DNA of 38,373 bases from a bacterium. GTDB lineage: Bacteria; Ratteibacteria; UBA8468; B48-G9; DSTR01. Every line of letters begins with the position of its first letter. Position 1 is the stretch's first letter. The notes beneath the pieces are model-generated. The model was not told the origin of the DNA. It searched no databases and saw only the letters and a program-made list of their open reading frames with translations. Location of the stretch: NCBI GenBank assembly GCA_029551285.1, contig JAKPFT010000084.1, positions 1 through 38,373 on the forward strand. The letters run 5' to 3'. Made by a program: the position numbers and the translations under genes. This document shows, one piece after another, positions 1 through 6,856 of this stretch.

Positions 1-31
1 GGAAACTATCCGTTTTCTCTCTCCTTCCCGG

Positions 32-37
32 TAAAAT
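32..37 (+). promoter_or_regulatory. Possible -10 box upstream of the ferritin-like gene
   Basis: TAAAAT at 32-37 sits 13 nt upstream of a GGAGG ribosome-binding site (46-50). Similar TAAAAT or TATAAT boxes lie a short distance before several other starts in this window. No convincing -35 is visible, and only 31 bases lie further upstream. Confidence 0.3.
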
Positions 38-56
38 CTAACCAGGGAGGTTGTAT

Positions 57-146
57 GTGAAGTCATCGGGTCTCCCGGTCGGGCCTTTAATACTCTTATT
101 AAATGCCCTGATAAAGACCTTGACTTCATCATACAAGGAAATATGA
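57..146 (+). CDS. Possible 29-residue leader peptide coupled to the ferritin-like gene
   Basis: A GTG codon at 57 lies six bases after a GGGAGG ribosome-binding site (45-50). It opens 29 codons ending in TGA at 144-146. That stop overlaps the ATG of the next gene in an ATGA arrangement, the usual signature of translational coupling. The peptide is hydrophobic in its middle, with runs such as GPLILLLNALI, and has a short charged end. I know no family for it. The downstream gene has only a weak AAGGA site of its own, which makes coupling plausible. It could equally be a chance ORF with the ferritin-like gene translated alone. Confidence 0.3.
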   Translation: MKSSGLPVGPLILLLNALIKTLTSSYKEI

Positions 147-631
147 GCCAGAGACTGCGACAGGCGGTAAAGTTTGAGAAAGAAATCGCTCTTTTCTACT
201 TGGAGAAAGGGGCAGGTGCGGAAAACCTGCTGGTGCAAAAACTTTTCCTGGAACTGGCCAAGCAGGAGATTGACCACCTCGGCTTCATCCAGGCGATGGT
301 TCAGACCAGCAGCCAGACAACGCTTCCAGGAAATAATCTTGAGACAGCGATAAAGGACTTCTTCACACGATTTCAGCCGGAGTTATTGAAAAAAGAAGCC
401 ACCAGCACTCAGGCTCTTGTCACCGCCATGGAACTGGAAAAAGCCGGTCTGGCTATGTACCAGCAGTTTCTTCAAGCAGCCACGGGGGAAGAAAAAGAAC
501 TTTTTGATAAAATCCTCGCTTATGAGCAGCAACATCTGGCCTCTCTGGAAAACGTCCATTTCTATCTGACCGGGACCGGTGACTGGTGGCAGCAGGACGA
601 AAGCCGGCGGTGGAACTGGATGAATACCTGA
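143..631 (+). CDS. Ferritin-like / rubrerythrin-type diiron protein
   Basis: This 162-residue protein has the two-fold repeat of a ferritin-like four-helix bundle. Each half has a helix with a glutamate before an aromatic pair or single aromatic (E12 near FY, E99 near MY) followed by a helix with ExxH (E42/H45 and E128/H131). Together these supply the six ligands expected for a diiron site. There is no C-terminal rubredoxin domain. Instead the protein ends in a tryptophan-rich tail (WW at 148-149, further W at 157 and 159). Family members reduce peroxide or otherwise handle oxidants in anaerobes, in the cytoplasm; the substrate here is inferred. It lies 10 nt upstream of the U32-like gene and is probably cotranscribed. 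ATG 143 is the first usable start in frame. Confidence 0.8.
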   Translation: MSQRLRQAVKFEKEIALFYLEKGAGAENLLVQKLFLELAKQEIDHLGFIQAMVQTSSQTTLPGNNLETAIKDFFTRFQPELLKKEATSTQALVTAMELEKAGLAMYQQFLQAATGEEKELFDKILAYEQQHLASLENVHFYLTGTGDWWQQDESRRWNWMNT

Positions 632-641
632 GGAAAATTTC

Positions 642-1682
642 GTGTCGGAACTGGCTGAATTCTCGGTTGGTTACCAGGTTATGCCGGAAGAGGACGAGTT
701 TTTCTGGAAAATCGTGGCTGATTACCGGGAAAGTGTCACCGAGGTCTACTTTGCCTGGCCAAGCCAGCCCTCCGGACGCGCACCGGTGGCAGAAGAACAC
801 CAGGAACAACTTCTCTGGGAACTGCAGCGGTTAAGACGCCTGGGCGTCCGGTTAAACCTTTTGCTGAATGCTTCCTGCTATGGAGAAAAGGCTGTTTCTG
901 TTTCCTTTTCCCGGGAGGTCGTGGCGCTGATGGACTTCCTGATGGAGAAAGTTGGTCTGGAAGTGGTAACCACCATGTCGCCGCTGGTTGCCAGCACGGT
1001 GAAAAAACACTTTCCCCGGGTCAGCCGCCGCGCTTCCGTCAATCTCCGGATAGGGACCGTGGCTGGTCTGGAATATGTGGCTGATTTCTTTGAAAGTTAT
1101 TGTCTCCAGCGGGAGTTTAACCGGGACAGGGGAAGACTTTTCCAACTTCAGGAATGGGCCAGGAGCGAAGGGAAAGAACTTCAGATTTTAGCCAATAGCG
1201 GCTGCCTTAATTTCTGTTCCTTCCAGACATTTCACGATAACGCCGTAGCTCACGAAAAGGAAATGAAAGGCATTGACAGCGTCCAGGACCTGCCAACCCT
1301 GTGCCGCCATTTTTACCGGGATGAAACTCATCGCCTGAAGTTTATCCAGAACAGTTCCTGGATCAGGCCAGAGGATATCCATCTTCATCAGCAGGTTTTC
1401 AGCGGAAGTTACAAACTGGCCACCAGGATGCACGGCCATCCCCGGCTGGTTCTGGCCGCTTACAGCCAGGGCCATTACGAAGGTAATCTCCTGGACCTGC
1501 TGGAACCCGGCTTCAGCCAGGAATGGTGGCCGCTTATCCTGGACAACAAAAGATTTCCGCAGGAGTGGTTTCCCCGCGTGTTAGCCTGTGACAAAAAGTG
1601 CCAGCAGTGCCAGTACTGTCGTGGCCTCACCAGCCAGGTGCTGGTTGCGCTCAATCCTGAAGGTGCTGACAGAGAAAGTTGA
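642..1682 (+). CDS. U32-like (peptidase U32 / UbiU-type) cysteine-rich protein
   Basis: The 346-residue product resembles the U32 superfamily by its central NSGC-x3-C motif (C188, C192) followed by FHDN, and by the later KLATRMHPRL-like segment and GNLLDLLEPG. The tail carries a tight cysteine cluster, C316-x3-C320-x2-C323-x2-C326, which together with C188/C192 could bind an Fe-S cluster or another metal. U32 proteins are annotated as collagenase-like peptidases, but several are really Fe-S RNA- or quinone-hydroxylation factors, so protease activity should not be assumed. The start is GTG 642 with GAGGA at 630-634, overlapping the previous stop region. Its 3' end overlaps the convergent hydrolase gene by 32 bp. 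No signal peptide is seen. Confidence 0.65.
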   Translation: MSELAEFSVGYQVMPEEDEFFWKIVADYRESVTEVYFAWPSQPSGRAPVAEEHQEQLLWELQRLRRLGVRLNLLLNASCYGEKAVSVSFSREVVALMDFLMEKVGLEVVTTMSPLVASTVKKHFPRVSRRASVNLRIGTVAGLEYVADFFESYCLQREFNRDRGRLFQLQEWARSEGKELQILANSGCLNFCSFQTFHDNAVAHEKEMKGIDSVQDLPTLCRHFYRDETHRLKFIQNSSWIRPEDIHLHQQVFSGSYKLATRMHGHPRLVLAAYSQGHYEGNLLDLLEPGFSQEWWPLILDNKRFPQEWFPRVLACDKKCQQCQYCRGLTSQVLVALNPEGADRES

Positions 1683-2694
1683 TATTATCCTGCGCCCTGT
1701 CCAGTTCGTGCGTGCCGTCAAATTCCCGGTAGCGGAAGTTGCTAAAAAGACCTATTCTCCGGTAAAGTCCCGCCACTTTTCTGGCCTCGGCCCTGGCATG
1801 TTTTACCAGAAACATCGGGTCTGTCTTGCCCACTTCAAGGTAGAGCGGTCTGGGGCAGATCAGTCCGGCTATTTCTGCATCCAGAAAGAAACTGGCAGAA
1901 TTAAACCAGGTCCAGTCAGAAAAATCATAAAGGAAGCGGTTATTGAAGTAGCAGGAAGAGACAGCCACCTTTACCCTGGTGTCCAGGGCTGCCAGCAGCA
2001 GACTATAAAATCCGCCGTAGGAGAGACCAATCATGCCCACTTTTCTCCGGTCCACCGTCGGCCACTGAAGCAGAACATCCAGGCTTCGCTGCAACCGATA
2101 AATTTCCAGGGCGGCCATGGAGCCTCCCAGGTGTTTAAGTTGCCGGTCCAGATGAAAATGGTCACACTCCGGACCAAAATCTTTCGCCCAGAGAAAAAGC
2201 TGCGGCGCCCAGACAGCCACTCCCTGTTTCAGGACCCTCCTGGTCATGTCGTTGTAGTTGGCAGAGCCGAAAAAGCCAGCGGTGAGTTCCGGCGTTCCCC
2301 CGCCACCGTGCTGGCTGATGACCAGCGGCCCGGGACCGGGTTTTTCCGGCTGGAAGAAAAGGCCGTAAAGAGTGAGGCCGTAACCGCAATCAATCCAGAT
2401 TCGCTCAATCAAACCCAGACTGTCATGGCCGACTTTCTGCCGGCGCAGTAACCGGGGTTTTTCTCTCACCCTCCAGGTCAGGGGCCAGCCCAGCAGTTCT
2501 CTTAGCTTCTTTCGGTAACGACCGAGCGAGGCCCGGTAAGCAGAGGGTGACGAAAAATCTGGCTGGAAAAACTTCTGACGGCACAGTTCTGACTCTTTCT
2601 GCTTCTGTTTTATTAGTTGCTGGAGTTGCCGCAGCATCTTCTTCCGGTAATTATTGCCCTTTTCCCGCGCTTCCTGATAAAGTTCAGTTTCCAT
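1651..2694 (-). CDS. Alpha/beta hydrolase, dienelactone hydrolase / acetyl-xylan-esterase-like
   Basis: This 347-residue alpha/beta-hydrolase-fold protein has the oxyanion-region motif SQHGGGG (127-133), the nucleophile elbow GLSYGG with Ser225, and a probable Asp292 (KTDP) and His329 (GTHE) completing the triad. A helical, lysine-rich N-terminal extension of about 95 residues precedes the fold. There is no signal peptide, so action is probably cytoplasmic; the ester substrate is unknown and may be an acylated sugar. The ATG at 2694 has a GGAGG site seven bases upstream, inside the end of the HAD gene, which it overlaps by 11 bp. The two are therefore translationally linked. The 3' end runs 32 bp into the convergent U32-like gene. 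Confidence 0.75.
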   Translation of the reverse strand: METELYQEAREKGNNYRKKMLRQLQQLIKQKQKESELCRQKFFQPDFSSPSAYRASLGRYRKKLRELLGWPLTWRVREKPRLLRRQKVGHDSLGLIERIWIDCGYGLTLYGLFFQPEKPGPGPLVISQHGGGGTPELTAGFFGSANYNDMTRRVLKQGVAVWAPQLFLWAKDFGPECDHFHLDRQLKHLGGSMAALEIYRLQRSLDVLLQWPTVDRRKVGMIGLSYGGFYSLLLAALDTRVKVAVSSCYFNNRFLYDFSDWTWFNSASFFLDAEIAGLICPRPLYLEVGKTDPMFLVKHARAEARKVAGLYRRIGLFSNFRYREFDGTHELDRAQDNINFLCQHLQD

Positions 2695-3349
2695 CTTCCA
2701 GCCTCCGGATGACCCGCTCCACTTCTTTAACGGAAAGTTTATCCACGATGAAATCAGCCGCCGCTAACTTTTCCGCCGGGGTGGTATGGGTTACGGCCAG
2801 GCAAACCATACCGGCGGCTCTGGCTGCGGTCACCCCCACCACAGAATCTTCAATGACCAGACAACATTGCGGCGCCACTTCCAGTTTCCGGGCGCAGGTG
2901 AGATATATTTCCGGCGCCGGTTTGGGCACCGCCACATCTTTCCGGGTAAGAACTATCTGGAAGCATCTGTCCAGGCCGGCTTTTCTTAACATTCCGTGGA
3001 CAAACCGGCCATCAGAATTGGAAGCCGCGGCCAGCACCCGGCGACCATTTAACCCCTGAATGGTGGCCACCACCGAGGGAAAAACCGGCACACCTTCTTC
3101 CAGTAGACTCAGGGTAGCGTGCACCTTTTCTTCTAAGAGGGCCTCCAGGTCAGCCTTTGCCGGAATTTTCCCTGCGTTTTTCAACCCGAGCAGGAATTCC
3201 CGGTCGCACACGCCGAACCCGGCTTCATACACTGACCGGGGAAAGACAAGGTTCATCCGGCCAAAGATTTTCTCCCAGGCCCGGACATGGATCTTTTCGG
3301 AATCAAAGATTACCCCGTCCACATCAAAGATTATTGCCGTAATAGCCAT
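2684..3349 (-). CDS. HAD-superfamily hydrolase, beta-phosphoglucomutase / sugar phosphatase-like
   Basis: This is a 221-residue class I HAD enzyme with all four motifs. D9 and D11 in DVDGV are the nucleophile and acid/base, SN at 110-111 is motif II, K143 in KPAPE is motif III, and E167-D168 in IEDS is motif IV. A helical cap lies between residues 15 and 90. The pattern fits the beta-phosphoglucomutase / 2-deoxyglucose-6-phosphatase group, which acts on phosphorylated sugars in the cytosol; the exact substrate cannot be read from sequence. It is the first gene of a two-gene unit with the overlapping hydrolase. No Shine-Dalgarno sequence is visible before ATG 3349, and the predicted promoter sits so close that the message may be nearly leaderless. 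Confidence 0.8.
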   Translation of the reverse strand: MAITAIIFDVDGVIFDSEKIHVRAWEKIFGRMNLVFPRSVYEAGFGVCDREFLLGLKNAGKIPAKADLEALLEEKVHATLSLLEEGVPVFPSVVATIQGLNGRRVLAAASNSDGRFVHGMLRKAGLDRCFQIVLTRKDVAVPKPAPEIYLTCARKLEVAPQCCLVIEDSVVGVTAARAAGMVCLAVTHTTPAEKLAAADFIVDKLSVKEVERVIRRLEDGN

Positions 3350-3360
3350 AAGTGCGGTTT

Positions 3361-3389
3361 ATTGTAATCGCGGCGCCTGCTCCAGGCAA
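3361..3389 (-). promoter_or_regulatory. Sigma-70-type promoter of the HAD-hydrolase pair
   Basis: On the minus strand TTGCCT (3389-3384) and TACAAT (3366-3361) are separated by 17 bases. The expected start of transcription lies only about five bases before the HAD start codon. Confidence 0.5.
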
Positions 3390-3582
3390 GTTATTCGTGG
3401 GCAATTGCTCCGCGGACAACTACTTACCAAAGCAATGGAGCTAACGGGCAAGGTACCCTTACAAAGACATCTCCTGTCTGGAAGGCCACTATCTGCTGGT
3501 GCAACCAGCCCCCCCAAGAAAACCGAATAGCACCACTGGAAGCAGGCTCAGAAAAAGCACAAAAAGCAATCTTTGTTTCCAG

Positions 3583-5880
3583 CTATCTGGTCCCTGATGG
3601 CTGCCGGAGTGGAAGGACTAATTTTTTCCTCTCTCCAGCAGAAAACCTGACCGGCTCAGCGGTGAACCCCCGTGTTCCGGCAGAGACCACCTTTACGGTC
3701 CGGCCAACTCCGGTGGCTTCCTCAACGGTGACGGCCATTCTCGCACCACTCCAATCAAGTTCCACCACCTTCAGCCCGTCAATCCCAAAGGTTTGTCTTC
3801 TTTCAGCATCAACGAACAGCCCGCCAAACAGAATTTCCGTTAACGAAGTCATGGTCGCCAGGGCGCCACCTCCCCAGTCAAAACCTGAACGGATGGCTCG
3901 CCCGTCAAGGCCGGTGTGAGCAAAGTTTTCTGGAACCAGGCCAGGGGGATAACTGTCATAGCGGAGAGGATTGGTCTCCTGATGGAGCGGATGGCTCATC
4001 TGGGCATACCCGGCCCGCAGTGCCGCCACGGCTCGCTGAAAATACTCCTTTTCTCCGATAATCAGGTAGGCCCGGAAGTAGGCCTCGGAAAAAAAGGCCT
4101 GCCGCATGTCGTTCCACTCCCCGTCAGTGTTCATCACCCCGAAACCCCCGAAGGTATAAAGGGAAAGAAAGGGGGGATTCCAGACCTGCTGGTAAAGAGA
4201 CAACTGGTCCAGACAGCGCCGGGCCCAGACAAGATACCTTTCCTCTCCGGTGAAAGTATAGAGTCTTATTAGTGTTTCGGTAATCCAGAAAAGAGAAAGG
4301 GTATTCTGGGCATGCTGACCGGTACGGCGGTCAAAAAAATTCAGCGGTTTTTCCGAACAGGAAAAGAAGGTTTCAAAATCATGGTAGCGCCTTTCCGGAA
4401 TAATCTCGCTGAGGAAAAAATCCGCCGCAGCCTGAAGCGGCTTCAGAAGAGACTTATCCCCAGTGGTCTCATAAAGTTCCGCCAGAAAAAGAGCCACCAT
4501 CGCTCCCTGGCCGGAATGGCGCAACAGAGGCAGAACCTTACCCTGGTTAGTTAGATAAGCCGGAAAAGAACCGTCTTTCGCCTGAAGAGAGAGCAACCCG
4601 GCCGCCATCTTCTGACACCTTTTCAGAAATAATGGCTCCGGGTTCAGGTACCGGTGCCAGCGAAGCATCCACTGGCCGGTGTGAGCACAGCCGGCTAAGT
4701 CTAAAATCTCCGGGCCGGCGCCCAGCCTGGGAACACCTGACCACCAGCGCCGGTTCTGGTAATCATAGATGGCTGGAACAAAACCAGCTTTGGCTATCTC
4801 CGGTGCGGAAAGTACCAGGTTTTTGACCTCTTCACTGATTCTCTGCCAGCAGGCCTGGCCTGTCCGGAGAAAGTGATACCTGATGCCAAAGCCTGTCCTT
4901 AAACTGTTGTGCCAGGCGTGCAACCAGACACAGCGCACCGGAAGCCGGAAGTAAGAAGAGGCAATGTCGCTGGAGAAAAGATTGCTGGTATTGCGCAGAC
5001 CCGCAGCCTTTTCGCCATCAGGCAGAAAAAATTCCACCAGCTCGCCAGCATGGCCGATACTTTCCAGAGAAGTGGTGCGGTAATCAGAAAAAGGTAGTTT
5101 CTGCGGCAACACCTCAGCAGTGTACTTTCGCGCATATCTCTGCCAGAGGAAACTCAGCAGCGGTCCCAGCTCGCCCGGAGCCAGGCCGGCTTCCAGCCAC
5201 AGGTTAAAACCAAACATCAGCTCTTGCCCCTGGGGGAAAGGTACCAGCTGCTGGCTGAGTCGGTAATAAAGATGGCTGCGGAAAAGATAATCAGCCAGAC
5301 CGAGGTCTATCCGATAACTTCTCTCCCTGCGGACCAGCGCCCCGAACATCGGCAACTGGCTTGATAACCGGGGCTTTCTCCCGTAGCCAAACCGCCAGTC
5401 TTGCCTGCCCACCGGGCTGAACCGTCCCCTGGCCAGAATATCCAGGTCAGGCAAAACCGCCAGAGAAAATTGTCCCGTCTGGAGAACAATTGCCGGAGCG
5501 CGGAAGACATGGTCGCCCACCACATCGTCTGGTTCCGGACACAGGTTCGGCGTCCAGACAAACTCAGCCCGGTCAAAAAACACCGTCAGGGATTCCTGAA
5601 AACGCCGGAGAGAAAGCGGCTGCTTCAAACTCAGCCGGCTGCTCACGTGGAAAAATTCACCCTCTCTTTTTATCTCTCGCCGGAAAGAAAACTTCTCGCT
5701 GTCTCCCTGCTGAAAACTGCTCCCGGTCTGCTCTCCTGACTTCAGTTTAAGCTTCTCTTTCCCGGAACCGCTTACGATTTCCGGTTTCAGGGAGAGCCTG
5801 GCCAGCAATCTTCCCTGGCACCAGAACTGAAGGCTGCTGGAGCCGTCACCACAAACCCGCCAGCATCTTTCCTCCATCAT
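3583..5880 (-). CDS. Glycosidase-like protein with a probable (alpha/alpha) toroid domain
   Basis: I do not recognise a named family for this 765-residue protein. Residues 1-230 look like a beta-rich domain. From about 310 onward it is helical, with repeated LAELYETTGD-type units at roughly 466-490, 535-560 and 598-620. That spacing is typical of six-hairpin (alpha/alpha)6 toroid enzymes such as glycoside hydrolases, lyases and epimerases. A beta-rich segment closes the protein after about 690. There is no signal peptide, so it is probably cytoplasmic. It is the last gene of an operon, and its ATG overlaps the ribokinase stop codon (ATGA), so the two are coupled. Sugar-active function is inferred from fold pattern and neighbours; catalytic residues cannot be assigned. 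Confidence 0.6.
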   Translation of the reverse strand: MMEERCWRVCGDGSSSLQFWCQGRLLARLSLKPEIVSGSGKEKLKLKSGEQTGSSFQQGDSEKFSFRREIKREGEFFHVSSRLSLKQPLSLRRFQESLTVFFDRAEFVWTPNLCPEPDDVVGDHVFRAPAIVLQTGQFSLAVLPDLDILARGRFSPVGRQDWRFGYGRKPRLSSQLPMFGALVRRERSYRIDLGLADYLFRSHLYYRLSQQLVPFPQGQELMFGFNLWLEAGLAPGELGPLLSFLWQRYARKYTAEVLPQKLPFSDYRTTSLESIGHAGELVEFFLPDGEKAAGLRNTSNLFSSDIASSYFRLPVRCVWLHAWHNSLRTGFGIRYHFLRTGQACWQRISEEVKNLVLSAPEIAKAGFVPAIYDYQNRRWWSGVPRLGAGPEILDLAGCAHTGQWMLRWHRYLNPEPLFLKRCQKMAAGLLSLQAKDGSFPAYLTNQGKVLPLLRHSGQGAMVALFLAELYETTGDKSLLKPLQAAADFFLSEIIPERRYHDFETFFSCSEKPLNFFDRRTGQHAQNTLSLFWITETLIRLYTFTGEERYLVWARRCLDQLSLYQQVWNPPFLSLYTFGGFGVMNTDGEWNDMRQAFFSEAYFRAYLIIGEKEYFQRAVAALRAGYAQMSHPLHQETNPLRYDSYPPGLVPENFAHTGLDGRAIRSGFDWGGGALATMTSLTEILFGGLFVDAERRQTFGIDGLKVVELDWSGARMAVTVEEATGVGRTVKVVSAGTRGFTAEPVRFSAGERKKLVLPLRQPSGTR

Positions 5881-6818
5881 AGTTTGATTTTTTTCCGCCG
5901 GATCAATGCTTCCACTTCCCTCCGGGTGGGGATGGAGGTCTGGGCCCCGGCCCGGGTAACGCTGAGGCCAGCCGCCACCGTGGCAAACTTTGCCGCAGAA
6001 AGACTCTCCCGGCCTTCAGCAAGGGCAAGCGCGAAAGCGCCGGCAAAGACATCACCGGCCGCCGTGGTATCCACCGCTTTCACGGAAAGGGCTGGAAGAT
6101 GCACGGTTTGCCCCTGGCTGGCCAGGACACAGCCTTTGGCCCCTAACTTGACCACAGCACATTTTACGCCCAGCTGAACCAGCCGCCGGGCGGCCTGCCG
6201 GGCACTCTTGATTCCGGTAATTTTCACCCGGAGCAATTTTTCCGTTTCCGATTCGTTGGGCAGAATAAAGGAAATCAAAGGGAATATTGATTGCGGCAGG
6301 TCCCTGGCCGGACCCGGGTCCAGGATGACCGGCAGGGAAAGGCGCCTGGCGAACAGAAGCGCCTGAAAGACGGTTTCCAGAGGTATTTCTAACTGTAAAA
6401 GAAGAAAACTGGCTTTCCGTAAATATGGCAAAAGCCCTTCCACCCGGTGGGGTCCGACCTTTCGGTTGGCGCCGCCCACCACCACAATACTGTTCTCACC
6501 CTGGCGGTCCACCATAATCAACGCCAGACCGGTGGTTGCTGTTTTCTCCTCCTGGACCAAACGGGTATCCACACCTGCCTGCCGGAGGTTCTCTTTCAGG
6601 AATTCTCCGAAAAAATCTCTCCCCACGCTGCCGGCCAGCCAGACCCGACCACCAAGTCTGGCGATGGCTGCCGCCTGGTTTGCCCCTTTCCCTCCAGGGA
6701 CAAAGCGATAATCCTGGCACAGCAGCGTCTCTCCCGGGCCGGGAATATGCGCTACACGGGTAACCACATCCACATTAAGACTTCCCAGGACCAGGATGGC
6801 ACCATTTTTTTCTTTCAT
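5877..6818 (-). CDS. rbsK: Ribokinase / PfkB-family sugar kinase
   Basis: This 313-residue PfkB-family kinase opens with an ILVLGSLNVDVV strand and has the sugar-binding GGKGANQA at about 42-49. Near the C terminus it has DTTAAGD, with D256 as catalytic base and the preceding residues as the anion hole. Overall it looks like a true ribokinase, phosphorylating ribose at O5 with ATP in the cytosol; a related furanose substrate is possible. I placed the start at ATG 6818 because an upstream in-frame extension to 6941 is low complexity and overlaps the DUF4838 gene. The ribosome-binding site is weak. It lies 38 nt downstream of the DUF4838 gene and overlaps the toroid gene by 4 bp. Confidence 0.85.
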   Translation of the reverse strand: MKEKNGAILVLGSLNVDVVTRVAHIPGPGETLLCQDYRFVPGGKGANQAAAIARLGGRVWLAGSVGRDFFGEFLKENLRQAGVDTRLVQEEKTATTGLALIMVDRQGENSIVVVGGANRKVGPHRVEGLLPYLRKASFLLLQLEIPLETVFQALLFARRLSLPVILDPGPARDLPQSIFPLISFILPNESETEKLLRVKITGIKSARQAARRLVQLGVKCAVVKLGAKGCVLASQGQTVHLPALSVKAVDTTAAGDVFAGAFALALAEGRESLSAAKFATVAAGLSVTRAGAQTSIPTRREVEALIRRKKIKL

Positions 6819-6856
6819 AAGTTTTCTATCAGCCGGTAGCGGTGCTGAAAACAGAC

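Noticed and set aside
1588..2451. 287-codon plus-strand ORF opposite the alpha/beta hydrolase
   Set aside because: It is a shadow frame; the minus strand encodes a complete catalytic triad and family-length protein.
3390..3582. Intergenic stretch examined for small RNA, repeat or tRNA
   Set aside because: Apart from a run of seven C near 3510, nothing structured or gene-like was seen.
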